Source of the DNA: LVI-A0039 sp033105485
GTDB lineage: Bacteria > Bacillota_I > Bacilli_A > UBA3375
Direction: 5' to 3'
Assembly (NCBI GenBank): GCA_033105485.1
Contig: CP136956.1
Span: 868,001-932,000, forward strand
DNA length: 64,000 nucleotides
Position numbers and translations under genes: made by a program. The notes under the pieces were generated by a model. It was given only the letters and a program-made list of their open reading frames with translations, was not told where the DNA came from and did no database searches. Position 1 is the first letter of the stretch. Each line of letters begins with the position of its first letter. Below are positions 19,110 through 27,544 of the stretch, piece by piece.

Positions 19110-19574
19110 CTATTTATGATAAGGTTCATTTTTTGCAATTCTAAATTGACGATAAATTTGCTCAAGTAACATTACTCTAAACAGTTGGTGTGGGAATGTC
19201 ATCTTTGAAAATGACATACGTAAGTTTGCTTTTGCTTTTATTTCAGGAGCAATCCCTAAACTACCACCAATTACAAATGTAATCTTACTATTGTCATAAG
19301 TTGTAATATCATCAATCTTGCGACTGAATTCTTCACTACCCATTTGCTTACCATCAATATCCATGATAATAATATAACTTTTATCATCTAACACTTTATT
19401 GATCGCTTCTGCTTCACGACTTATTACTAATTTTTCATCTAAGTTATTAGACTCATCTTTAAGTTCAATAACATTTAGCTTACAGTAGCTACCTAGACGT
19501 TTAATATACTCATTACACATTTGTTGCATACTTTTTTCTTTTAGTTTTCCAACTACAATTAAATCTATTTGCAT
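19110..19574 (-). CDS. rlmH: 23S rRNA pseudouridine-1915 N3-methyltransferase RlmH
   Basis: A 154-residue SPOUT enzyme that methylates pseudouridine 1915 of 23S rRNA in assembled ribosomes. Family marks are MQIDLIVVGKLKE at the start, FVIGGSLG near residue 98, and the C-terminal FPHQLFRVMLLEQIYRQFRI ending in the near-invariant PYHK. Its start overlaps the end of the walJ-type gene by 10 bases. In many Bacillota rlmH also lies downstream of walJ/yycJ. Confidence 0.95.
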   Translation of the reverse strand: MQIDLIVVGKLKEKSMQQMCNEYIKRLGSYCKLNVIELKDESNNLDEKLVISREAEAINKVLDDKSYIIIMDIDGKQMGSEEFSRKIDDITTYDNSKITFVIGGSLGIAPEIKAKANLRMSFSKMTFPHQLFRVMLLEQIYRQFRIAKNEPYHK

Positions 19575-20323
19575 AAGTTAACCTCAATTATTTCATCTTT
19601 AAGTAAAACAGTTTTATTAGTTACAGGTAACGATTCATTTAGCTGTTCTACTAATTCAGGATTATTATTATTTTCACTAAGGTGAGCAAATTGAACAAAC
19701 TGCGTATTATCAGTAATGTTATCAATCAAGAATTGGTTACAGTCAATGTTTGACATGTGTCCAACTTCACTTAAGATACGTTGTTTAATTCTAAACGGAT
19801 ATTTATCATTTACAATTAATACTTCTTCTTCATAGTTACTTTCTATCGTATAACTGTATGCACCTTTGAATTTATCAACATTTTCATTAAGAATATATCC
19901 GGTATCAGTGATGTGGACAAACTTGTCACCATCTGCATGGAAAATGAATCCGATTGCATCAGAAGCATCGTGAGACGCTTTAACAATCTCAACATCTACC
20001 TCACCGTTTAAAGTTAATTTATCTCCTGCATTTACATGTTCAACTGTATATTCAGTATTAATATTTGATGCTGTTCCACTACTAGTGATAAGTCTTGCAT
20101 CTACTTGTTTTAAAAGGACATCTACACCTTTAATGTGATCGCTATGTTCGTGAGTTAATAAAATAACATTGACCATCGATAGGTCAATGTTAATCTCTTT
20201 TAATTTTTCTACAATCTTTTTTCGGCTTAGTCCAACATCTACTAAAATAATTAAATCATTAAATTGGTATATATATGCGTTAGCACTAGAACTCGAAGCT
20301 AAAGAATAGAATTTAATTAGAAT
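19565..20323 (-). CDS. walJ: Metallo-beta-lactamase-fold hydrolase, WalJ/YycJ type, with ATT start
   Basis: A 252-residue MBL-fold protein, probably a nuclease or phosphodiesterase by family. The zinc site THEHSDHIKG lies near residue 56, and later motifs include LSEVGHMSN and FAHLSENNNN. The first ATG (20176) would cut off the conserved N terminus. The open frame extends upstream through K-F-Y-S-L-A-S-S-S-S-A-N-A and LVDVGLSRK, matching the family start. The only start fitting that end is an ATT at 20323, six bases after AGGTGG and overlapping the ybaB stop. An ATT start is rare, but position and ribosome site agree. The gene also overlaps rlmH downstream. Confidence 0.85.
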   Translation of the reverse strand: MLIKFYSLASSSSANAYIYQFNDLIILVDVGLSRKKIVEKLKEINIDLSMVNVILLTHEHSDHIKGVDVLLKQVDARLITSSGTASNINTEYTVEHVNAGDKLTLNGEVDVEIVKASHDASDAIGFIFHADGDKFVHITDTGYILNENVDKFKGAYSYTIESNYEEEVLIVNDKYPFRIKQRILSEVGHMSNIDCNQFLIDNITDNTQFVQFAHLSENNNNPELVEQLNESLPVTNKTVLLKDEIIEVNLCK

Positions 20324-20622
20324 GGTAATCCACCTGTGATAGCTCCAACTTTGCTGTCAGCTTCTTGGTCAATTTTTGCGATTACATTGTTTACTGCAAG
20401 CATTACTAACTCTTCTAACATTTCTTTGTCATCAGCGTCAATAACTTCTTCTTTAATGTTTACAGATTTAACAGTTTTGCTTCCATCCATAACGATTTCT
20501 ACAGCCCCTCCACCAACAGTTTCACTGTACTCAGTTGCTGCTAATTCTTCTTGTAAGCTCTTAACGTCATTTTGCATTTTTTGAGCTTGTTTCATCATTT
20601 GTTGAATTTGTTTTTGGTTCAT
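20317..20622 (-). CDS. YbaB/EbfC-family nucleoid-associated protein
   Basis: A 101-residue DNA-binding protein of the YbaB/EbfC family. It has the N-terminal helix (MNQKQIQQMMKQAQKMQND), the central strand with GGGAVEIVMDG, and the C-terminal helix ending in GAITGGLPF. It follows dnaX as in Bacillus (dnaX-yaaK), but recR, usually next, is replaced here by walJ and rlmH. Its stop overlaps the unusual walJ start. A clear AGGAGG-type site precedes its ATG. Confidence 0.93.
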   Translation of the reverse strand: MNQKQIQQMMKQAQKMQNDVKSLQEELAATEYSETVGGGAVEIVMDGSKTVKSVNIKEEVIDADDKEMLEELVMLAVNNVIAKIDQEADSKVGAITGGLPF

Positions 20623-20657
20623 ATGTCCTCCTGAAATCTAATATCGTAGATAGTATA

Positions 20658-22670
20658 TCACGAATTTACTTTATTCACTAAGTCTTTTCCAAAGAAATCA
20701 GTTGCTTCTTTGTAGATGTCGACTTGCATGTTTTCCTTTACAGCACGTACAAAATTCATACGTTCTTGCTTCCAATATTGAGTAGTAATTAAGTGCACTT
20801 TTACACTAGACCCAATATGGTTTGAATATATTTGTTGAATCTGATCTAAACGACTTTCATACGTTGAATAGAAGTTCTGATCGATACTAACTACAATACC
20901 AGTACTACTTGCTCCTTGAACATTACTAACTTCAAAGAATTTTGCAATTCCATATTGTTTGCTATTGTTAAGTTCATTCGCTGCATTACGCGCCGCAATA
21001 AGCGAACGCTTTTTATCATCTTTAGTTGCTGACTTAAGAGTATCAATAATTGTTATCTCATCTAATTCAGAACGAACTTTATTAACAGTTACTGACTCTA
21101 ATGCAGCAGGACTAGCAATACTACTTGCAATAGATTCTTCAACTACAACAGGTTCTTCAACTACAACAGGTTCTTCAATTACCTCTGGCTCTTCCATCAC
21201 TGGTTCCTCAGCTATAACTTCTTCTACCATAGCAGGCTCTTCAGTTTCAATAATCGGTTCCTCAACTACAGTTTCTTCAACTACTGGTTGTTCATCAATA
21301 ATTGGTTCATCAACTACTGGTTGTTCTTCAACTTGTGCTGTTAGCCCACTTACATCTTTACCAGTCTTATTTGAGAATAAGATATCCATTTGTAACTCAA
21401 CATCTTCAGTTGGCTTTGCATTAACTTGCTTTGGCGCACTCACTGGTTGTTGATCTATTATTGGTTCTGGATTAGGTGTTACTGGTTGTTGTTCTATTAT
21501 TGGTTCTGGATTAGGTGCTACTGGCTCTGGGTTTGCTGCTGCAGCCTTTAACATCTCTGCTTGTCTTTGTAACTTATCAAGTTTGTCTTGCTCTGATACC
21601 TTAGGTTTTTCTTCCTGAGGGGCAATAACTACTTGGGGGGCTACTTGTTTAGGTTTAACTGACAGTTCAATAAGTGCAACTTCAATATATAAACTACTAT
21701 TACTAATAATTTTAATGTTCGCTAATGTTTCCATTAATTTAGTAATAATTTTTGTATATACCGGTACATCTTCACTACCATTTGCTAAGTTTTCAATTAA
21801 GCGTTCTTTAGCAACTTCAATTAAGTCTTGAACTAAGTACGCTTCATCAGCTCCACCGTTAATTAATTGTTTAAAGTTACTACTTACATCTTCACTACGA
21901 TTTTCAATGATTGCATCTAATAAATCACTTGAAACTGATTTAGATGCTAAATTTAAACTCTCAGTTACTGTTGCAATTGTTACTTCAGGTGCAAATGAAA
22001 TGACTTTAGTTAATAAACTAAGTGCATCTCTAAGCCCACCTTGAGCATGAGTTACAATTAACTTTAAGGCTTCAATATCATAACTTACTGATTCAAGATC
22101 AAGTACTTTACATAGATGCTCTAACATCGGCTCATCACTAATTCGCGTAAATTCAAATCTTTGAACACGAGATAAGATTGTTACTGGTATTTTATTAGGT
22201 TCAGTTGTTGCTAAGATAAAGATTACGTGCCCAGGTGGCTCTTCCAATGTTTTAAGTAGAGCATTGAATGCTCCTTTACTTAACATGTGAACCTCATCGA
22301 TAATATAAACTTTATATTTCATGCGAATTGGCATGTATTTAACATTATCGATAATTTTTCGAATTTCCTCTACCCCATTATTACTGGCAGCATCGATTTC
22401 GAAAATATCCGGCATTTCAGTTTGACTAGCAAACTCTTTACACATCTCACACTCACCACACATTGGGTTTTCAGTATTTTGACAGTTAATTGCCTTTGCA
22501 AAAATCTTCGCTATTGACGTTTTACCTGTTCCCCTTACTCCTGAAAATAAGTATGCATGAGCAATTGTTTGATTTTTTATAGAATTGATTAAAGTTCTCA
22601 CGACCACTTGTTGTCCAACAACTTGATCAAAGTTATTGGGACGGTACTTACGATATAAATTCGTTTCCAT
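20658..22670 (-). CDS. dnaX: DNA polymerase III subunits gamma/tau
   Basis: A 670-residue clamp-loader ATPase. The start METNLYRKYRP at 22670 follows GGGGGAAG; an in-frame ATG at 22805 would read through the SRP RNA gene and is rejected. Walker A is GVRGTGKTS near residue 44, the zinc module has four cysteines (CQNTENPMCGECEMC), and DEVHMLS is Walker B. Residues about 400-550 form a long Glu/Pro/Val/Ile-rich linker with repeated EEPVV and NPEPI units, then a C-terminal tau domain. I see no obvious slippery heptamer producing gamma. The SRP RNA lies immediately upstream, as in Bacillus. Confidence 0.95.
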   Translation of the reverse strand: METNLYRKYRPNNFDQVVGQQVVVRTLINSIKNQTIAHAYLFSGVRGTGKTSIAKIFAKAINCQNTENPMCGECEMCKEFASQTEMPDIFEIDAASNNGVEEIRKIIDNVKYMPIRMKYKVYIIDEVHMLSKGAFNALLKTLEEPPGHVIFILATTEPNKIPVTILSRVQRFEFTRISDEPMLEHLCKVLDLESVSYDIEALKLIVTHAQGGLRDALSLLTKVISFAPEVTIATVTESLNLASKSVSSDLLDAIIENRSEDVSSNFKQLINGGADEAYLVQDLIEVAKERLIENLANGSEDVPVYTKIITKLMETLANIKIISNSSLYIEVALIELSVKPKQVAPQVVIAPQEEKPKVSEQDKLDKLQRQAEMLKAAAANPEPVAPNPEPIIEQQPVTPNPEPIIDQQPVSAPKQVNAKPTEDVELQMDILFSNKTGKDVSGLTAQVEEQPVVDEPIIDEQPVVEETVVEEPIIETEEPAMVEEVIAEEPVMEEPEVIEEPVVVEEPVVVEESIASSIASPAALESVTVNKVRSELDEITIIDTLKSATKDDKKRSLIAARNAANELNNSKQYGIAKFFEVSNVQGASSTGIVVSIDQNFYSTYESRLDQIQQIYSNHIGSSVKVHLITTQYWKQERMNFVRAVKENMQVDIYKEATDFFGKDLVNKVNS

Positions 22671-22734
22671 ATCTTCCCCCTTTTTCAATATTAAAACTAA
22701 ATACTTAGCACTCACTTTTAAGATTAAAAAAAAA

Positions 22735-22820
22735 TGTCGCATATAAGCGACGAATACACAACTTAAGGCTGCTCCAATCAAGTCCTGACCTGGTTCATTA
22801 TGCATCGCCCTTATGCGACA
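22735..22820 (-). ncRNA. ffs: Signal recognition particle RNA (small 4.5S-type)
   Basis: The minus strand carries the SRP core: CCAGGTCAGGA, a short loop, then GGAGCAGCC (about 22769-22793), which is the conserved Ffh-binding asymmetric bulge region. The ends TGTCGCATA (22812-22820) and TATGCGACA (22735-22743) close the helix. Nine T follow (22726-22734) as terminator. It is the short bacterial form of about 86 nt, lacking an Alu domain. It lies directly upstream of dnaX. Confidence 0.92.
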
Positions 22821-22825
22821 GAAAT

Positions 22826-22834
22826 ATTATAACA
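22826..22834 (-). promoter_or_regulatory. Extended -10 promoter of the SRP RNA
   Basis: TGTTATAAT (TGn plus a perfect TATAAT) ends six bases before the first base of the SRP RNA. No good -35 box is seen at 16-18 bases upstream, consistent with an extended -10 promoter. Confidence 0.75.
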
Positions 22835-22852
22835 AAAATCTATATATAGGTG

Positions 22853-23296
22853 CTATTTTTTCTGACTTACAACTTCCACCTTATATGCACTTATTCCCAG
22901 TTTCGAAATATAATGATTAATTGCCCAGAAGTAACCACTAATATTTAAGGCTAGAGCGATAAAGAAACTAAACCAAATATATGATGCCAAGAACACTTCA
23001 ATTAGCAATACTAAGATTGTTAATAAAACGATCGTTATAATAAACTGCGTCTTAATCTTTTCGACAATGTATGGATAATTATAAACAATTCGTAAACCAT
23101 AGCTAAAACCATCTTCAACATTAAAATATGTATAAACTGTACGCTTCTCATCTTTATCTTTTAAGTATACTGAGTTTTCTCCAAACTTAAGCGGAACTTG
23201 TCCATATAGATCAAAATCAATTTCATATTCATTGATAACTTGCTTAAGACCCGGAAACTTCTTTTTAAATCTTTTTTCAGCAAAATTTTTAAACAT
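22853..23296 (-). CDS. Small membrane protein of unknown function
   Basis: A 147-residue protein I do not recognise. Residues 1-80 are soluble and charged (basic FKNFAEKRFKKKFPG start, then a strand-rich stretch). Two adjacent membrane segments follow at about 84-104 and 107-125, and a short polar tail. The AGGAG ribosome site is good. It lies between a candidate small RNA or leader (ending 48 bases upstream) and the SRP RNA promoter. The leader could control it. Confidence 0.6.
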   Translation of the reverse strand: MFKNFAEKRFKKKFPGLKQVINEYEIDFDLYGQVPLKFGENSVYLKDKDEKRTVYTYFNVEDGFSYGLRIVYNYPYIVEKIKTQFIITIVLLTILVLLIEVFLASYIWFSFFIALALNISGYFWAINHYISKLGISAYKVEVVSQKK

Positions 23297-23343
23297 GTTT
23301 ACTCCTTATAATTATATTTTACACCTTATTATGTATTAAACAT

Positions 23344-23368
23344 AAAAAAAAAGGAGGCTAAGCCTCCT
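23344..23368 (-). terminator. Intrinsic terminator of the candidate small RNA
   Basis: Eight-base self-complementary arms (23352-23359 and 23361-23368) followed on the minus strand by nine T. Confidence 0.9.
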
Positions 23369-23430
23369 ATAGATTTCGCAGTTTACACTAATCTTACCCC
23401 TGTTCACATACTCCCGATGTATATGTTTAC
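23344..23430 (-). ncRNA. Candidate small RNA or attenuated leader of about 85 nt
   Basis: A promoter (TTGAAA, 17-bp spacer, TATAAT) predicts a start near 23430. The transcript can form a 7-bp hairpin (CATATAC with GTATGTG, about 23405-23426), then a single-stranded GGGGTAAG segment, and ends in a GC-rich stem (AGGAGGCT/AGCCTCCT, 23352-23368) with nine T. There is no ribosome site or reading frame. I do not recognise the family. It could be a trans-acting small RNA, or a riboswitch-like leader for the membrane-protein gene starting 48 bases downstream. Confidence 0.6.
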
Positions 23431-23436
23431 ATATTT

Positions 23437-23465
23437 ATTATACATCATTTATCATCCACTTTCAA
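23437..23465 (-). promoter_or_regulatory. SigA-type promoter of the candidate small RNA
   Basis: Minus strand TTGAAA (23460-23465), 17-bp spacer, perfect TATAAT (23437-23442). Confidence 0.8.
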
Positions 23466-23623
23466 CTAAATTTACTAATATGTAGGCTAAAAGATACAAA
23501 TTTAACCAACTTGTTACTTAAATCCAATCCTAAATCTGACATTCTTAATTCATTTACCGTTTATTAACCTAATTATAGTAGAATCAAACTATAGAATATA
23601 TAATGTAAAAAATGGAGGAAAAA

Positions 23624-26053
23624 TTGAAAGAATATAAAGGCTTGAACGAAAAGCAAGTTGAAGACCGAATTAAGGAACACGGGCTCAATGAATTGCTTAG
23701 TAAAAAATCAAAAACAAAATTTGAGATAATTATCGATATTATAAAGGATCCAATTATCCTTATTATGATTGCAGCATTCGTGTTATCAATCATTACCAAC
23801 TTAGAAGATGGCCACTTTGGGGAAGCCTACGTTATCTTAGGATTGATAGTTCTAAACTGCGTAATCAGTTTTATACAAGAATTAAAAACGCTATCTGAAC
23901 TTGAAAGTTTAGCTGCGATGAACGAAGATACTGTAACTGTAATTCGTGATGGCAATGAACAAGAAGTTAAAGCTAAACAGTTAGTTGTCGATGATATTGT
24001 AAAACTTAAAATCGGAGACATCGTTAGGGCCGACTTAGAAATACTTACATCAAATGACTTACAAGTCGATGAAGCATTTCTAACTGGTGAGAGTGACTTT
24101 GTTGCTAAAGATAATGGTGAAGTCGTATTTAGTAACTCTTCAGTTCAAAATGGAACCGCAATTGGTATTGTGAAGTCAACAGGGATGAACACTGAAATTG
24201 GTAAAATTGCTAAACGTGTTACTGATGTTGAAGATGTTAAGTCACAACTAGAAATCAAGATTTTAGATATTACTAAACTACTTATGAAAATAGCAATCCT
24301 AATGGCAGTCCTAATCTTCGTCTTAACTCTACTTAGTGGTAAGACCGTTGAAGAGGCAATTTCATTTGCTACTAGTATCTTAATTGCTACCGTACCAGAA
24401 GGACTAGCAACTGTTTTAACAATCGTTCTAACATTCATGTCATCAAAGATTGCAAGGCATAATGCTTTAGTTAAGAAAATCAACTTACTAGAAACACTTG
24501 GTGAAGTAAGCTACGTATGTAGTGATAAAACTGGGACGATTACTGAGAATAAAATGAAGGTTGTTGAAAAACAATTCTTCACTTCGCTTAACAATTCAGA
24601 ACAATTACTACATCTAATAATTGATGATCAAAGTCCAACAACTCGCGCTATTTATGAACATATCAATCAAATTACAGCTCGCAATCAAATTGACTTTGAA
24701 TCAGGGTTTGAAGTTATCGACTTCCAACCATTTAATTCCCAAAAGAAATATTCGGCTCACATTTTACAAATTGAGAATATTAAATTCTTAGTATGTGTTG
24801 GGGCACCGGATATCCTAGTTAACCACATGACATTAGAACCATACTATACAGAATATGGAAACCAAGGACTACGCCCAATCTTAGTTAGTTATAAACAAAT
24901 AACTGATAACTGCTTTGAGTTTAGCCCTGAACAAATGACACCACTATGTTTATTTGGAATTCAAGATCCACCTAAAGACTCAGCAGTGAAAACTATAAAT
25001 GAATTTGAACAAGCGGGTATTGTCCCGGTAATGATTACTGGGGATAATAAAGTTACTGCTACTAGTATTGCAAGACAAGCAGGGATTATACGTTCTGATA
25101 GAGATTTAGTTTTAACTCACGATCAACTTAATAGTTTATCAGACGAAGAATTAGATCAAATGATCTTAGATGTTAAAGTATATGCAAGAGCTAAGCCAGA
25201 AGATAAAGTGCGTATCGTCAAAAGCTTGCAAGCTCGTAACCAAATTGTTGCGATGATGGGAGATGGAACAAACGATTCAATCGCCCTTCGTCAAGCCAAC
25301 ATCGGAATTGCAATGGGAATTAATGGTACTGATATTTCTAAAGAGGCAGCCGACTTAATTCTTCTTGATGATAACTACTCAACGATTGATGTTGGAATTC
25401 AAGCTGGTCGTTTAATCTTTATTAATATTCAAAAGTTTGTGCGTCAGATGCTAACTTCTAATACCGCTCATAGTTCAACAATTATGTTTGCTCTATTATT
25501 AGACATCTTCTCACAAAAGAACTTATTGTTACCACTTACACCTGTGCTTATCTTATGGATTAATATCGTTTCAGATGCAATTCCGTGTTTAGCACTAGGT
25601 CTTGATGATGCAGAAAGTGACCTTATGAGCAATCCACCAATCGATCCTGACGCTAAGATATTACCAACTAAAATGATTAGTGAAATATTATTACGAGGAA
25701 TGACAATTGGTTTACTTGTTCTAATTGGATTTACTTATACAATAAATCAAACTGACAATGTCGAGCTTGCCCGTTCAATCGGATTTGTTATCCTTTCATT
25801 CGGACAACTTATTCACATCTTTGATGTCCGTTCTAGTAAGACAATCTATAGTCGTAACCCATTTGGAAACAAGTGGATTATATTAACTGTTGGATTATCT
25901 GCACTTCTAAACTTAAGTTTAATTTATACACCGCTTAACACAATCTTTGGACTTGCACCTATTGCTTTAAACCAACTAGTAATTGCAATCTTAATTTCAA
26001 GTATCCCAACATTTGTTTACTCACTAATTAAGAAACTTAGAAACAAATTCTAA
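23624..26053 (+). CDS. P2-type cation-transporting ATPase (calcium-pump-like)
   Basis: An 809-residue P-type ATPase. Ordered motifs are FLTGESDF (actuator), ATVPEGLATV (membrane segment 4), CSDKTGTIT (phosphorylated Asp), VMITGDNKVT and MMGDGTNDS (P domain), and WINIVSDAIP (segment 6). This is the SERCA/PMCA-like P2 group, probably exporting Ca2+ or another cation. The nucleotide-binding domain is short (about 170 residues between DKTGT and TGDN). GDGTNDS replaces GDGVNDA, PEGLA replaces PEGLP, and the segment-5 SNTAHS lacks the acidic residue of SNLGE. I choose TTG at 23624 because GGAGG (23614-23618) precedes it by five bases; an ATG at 23612 overlaps that site. Transcribed alone. Confidence 0.9.
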   Translation: MKEYKGLNEKQVEDRIKEHGLNELLSKKSKTKFEIIIDIIKDPIILIMIAAFVLSIITNLEDGHFGEAYVILGLIVLNCVISFIQELKTLSELESLAAMNEDTVTVIRDGNEQEVKAKQLVVDDIVKLKIGDIVRADLEILTSNDLQVDEAFLTGESDFVAKDNGEVVFSNSSVQNGTAIGIVKSTGMNTEIGKIAKRVTDVEDVKSQLEIKILDITKLLMKIAILMAVLIFVLTLLSGKTVEEAISFATSILIATVPEGLATVLTIVLTFMSSKIARHNALVKKINLLETLGEVSYVCSDKTGTITENKMKVVEKQFFTSLNNSEQLLHLIIDDQSPTTRAIYEHINQITARNQIDFESGFEVIDFQPFNSQKKYSAHILQIENIKFLVCVGAPDILVNHMTLEPYYTEYGNQGLRPILVSYKQITDNCFEFSPEQMTPLCLFGIQDPPKDSAVKTINEFEQAGIVPVMITGDNKVTATSIARQAGIIRSDRDLVLTHDQLNSLSDEELDQMILDVKVYARAKPEDKVRIVKSLQARNQIVAMMGDGTNDSIALRQANIGIAMGINGTDISKEAADLILLDDNYSTIDVGIQAGRLIFINIQKFVRQMLTSNTAHSSTIMFALLLDIFSQKNLLLPLTPVLILWINIVSDAIPCLALGLDDAESDLMSNPPIDPDAKILPTKMISEILLRGMTIGLLVLIGFTYTINQTDNVELARSIGFVILSFGQLIHIFDVRSSKTIYSRNPFGNKWIILTVGLSALLNLSLIYTPLNTIFGLAPIALNQLVIAILISSIPTFVYSLIKKLRNKF

Positions 26054-26122
26054 ACAATCTATTTAAACAGTTACTCACCTTTATATAAGGTATAATAATT
26101 ACAATAAATAAGCGAGGTGCTA

Positions 26123-26773
26123 ATGATTAATAACATAACTAATTTACACGTTGTTGATTCAACACAGACATACTTAAAAGAGCATTTAGAAACAACTAAT
26201 ACATATGATGCTGTATTTGCAACAACTCAAACTAAAGGCTATGGACGAACTGGTAATTGGGATAGTCAATATGAGAACTTATACTTCTCTAAACTATTAC
26301 CTACTGATGATAACAATCATTTAACCGCTATTTGTTCTATGCACATGTTAGCAAGCAAGTATTACCCAGATGTAGAGATCAAAGTTCCTAATGACTTATA
26401 TATCGGTTCTAAAAAGATTGGTGGCTTCATTATTGAAAATACTAATAATAAATCAATTCTAGGAATCGGCATTAACTTCAATGGTAGTGACAATCAGTTC
26501 GCATCTATTAGCGAATACACAAATGTCCGTTACGATATTGAAGAGCTAGCTTTAGAATTAGATGAGTTTATTAATCTGAACTTACAAGTTCCACTAGACA
26601 TGTTAGAAACTTATTACAAACTTAACTGCCATATTGTTGGTAAACATGTTAACTACATTGAGCTAGCTAGTGGCGATACTTTCTCAGGAACAGTTACCGA
26701 GCTATCAGCAAACACAATTACAATTGACAACCTTGAGTTTAATCAAATGCAAATTAAAATTTTAGACAAATAA
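26123..26773 (+). CDS. birA: Biotin--[acetyl-CoA-carboxylase] ligase without DNA-binding domain
   Basis: A 216-residue enzyme that adenylates biotin and attaches it to the AccB lysine. The catalytic domain has KGYGRTGNWDS (the GRGRxxxW-like biotinyl-AMP loop), KVPNDLYIGSKKIGGFIIE and GIGINFNG. A short C-terminal SH3-like domain follows. There is no N-terminal helix-turn-helix, so it is a class I ligase and not a repressor. The ATG at 26123 is preferred over an in-frame GTG six bases earlier because GAGGTG serves as its ribosome site. Its likely substrate AccB is encoded at 39.1-39.5 kb. Confidence 0.9.
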   Translation: MINNITNLHVVDSTQTYLKEHLETTNTYDAVFATTQTKGYGRTGNWDSQYENLYFSKLLPTDDNNHLTAICSMHMLASKYYPDVEIKVPNDLYIGSKKIGGFIIENTNNKSILGIGINFNGSDNQFASISEYTNVRYDIEELALELDEFINLNLQVPLDMLETYYKLNCHIVGKHVNYIELASGDTFSGTVTELSANTITIDNLEFNQMQIKILDK

Positions 26774-26800
26774 AAAACACCTGATCATTCAGGTGTTTAT
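26772..26800. terminator. Bidirectional intrinsic terminator between birA and fic
   Basis: Ten-base arms AAACACCTGA (26775-26784) and TCAGGTGTTT (26789-26798) with a TCAT loop and A/T-rich sides serve the converging birA and Fic genes. Confidence 0.8.
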
Positions 26801-26815
26801 TTCATATTAAAGTTC

Positions 26816-27421
26816 CTATAAGTCATGAATATCATATAAGTTATAACCCTCATAGTAATAACTATGATTAATCCCTTTCATGTATAACCTTGGATTATCA
26901 ATTTCAGACGTTAATGCATTGCCTAATATATGTTTTATCTCTGTATCACGAATCGGACTTCTTTCCATTGCAAATAAGTAATCTTCTTTATCAACATTAC
27001 TCCAGTCGATTACTTGTTTTATATTTTGTTTTAAAATTAAATCTAACCAAATACGCATACTTCTACCACTACCTTCTCTAAATGGATGAGCCATATTCAT
27101 TTCTACGTATTTCTCACTAATTTGATCAAAGTTATCTTGTTGCATTAGATTTATATTTTCAAGAGCAACTGTCAAGTACATTACTGGTGCAAATCTAGTA
27201 TTCCCGTTAGCAATATTTACCTCTCTTATTTCACCGGCAAATCCATAAACTTGTTCAAATAGATAATGATGGATATATGATAGGGATTGAAAACTACTAG
27301 CTGAGATTGTTTTGATTTGCTCATCATCAAACAACTTAATTGCTTTTTGCTTACTTAACTTTTCTTCTTCGGCAGCTAATAGCACAGCATCTGTAATTCC
27401 TAATTTATTATCTAATATCAT
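26816..27421 (-). CDS. Fic-domain protein, class III-like (C-terminal inhibitory motif)
   Basis: A 201-residue Fic protein, a family that transfers AMP or related groups to target proteins. The active-site loop is HPFREGSGR at residues 112-120, with catalytic His112; the usual Asn of GNGR is Ser118. The flap TRFAPVMYL is near residue 75. Near the C terminus, residues 187-192 read S-Y-Y-Y-E-G, matching the [S/T]xxxE[G/N] inhibitory motif of class III Fic proteins, whose Glu blocks productive ATP binding. No antitoxin gene is adjacent. Targets are unknown. GAGGTG precedes the ATG. Confidence 0.88.
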   Translation of the reverse strand: MILDNKLGITDAVLLAAEEEKLSKQKAIKLFDDEQIKTISASSFQSLSYIHHYLFEQVYGFAGEIREVNIANGNTRFAPVMYLTVALENINLMQQDNFDQISEKYVEMNMAHPFREGSGRSMRIWLDLILKQNIKQVIDWSNVDKEDYLFAMERSPIRDTEIKHILGNALTSEIDNPRLYMKGINHSYYYEGYNLYDIHDL

Positions 27422-27544
27422 AGTTTCACCTCAACTTTATATCATACCATTTAGTGCTCTAATTTATATCGTTATCTATCATTCCTAAAGTTTAAAACTA
27501 ATATTTGTAACTGTGATAAAATATACTCACCTATAGGAGGTAAG

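Noticed and set aside
22671..22805. N-terminal extension of DnaX from an upstream ATG
   Set aside because: It would translate through the SRP RNA and its terminator; METNLYRKYRP at 22670 has a ribosome site and matches the family start.
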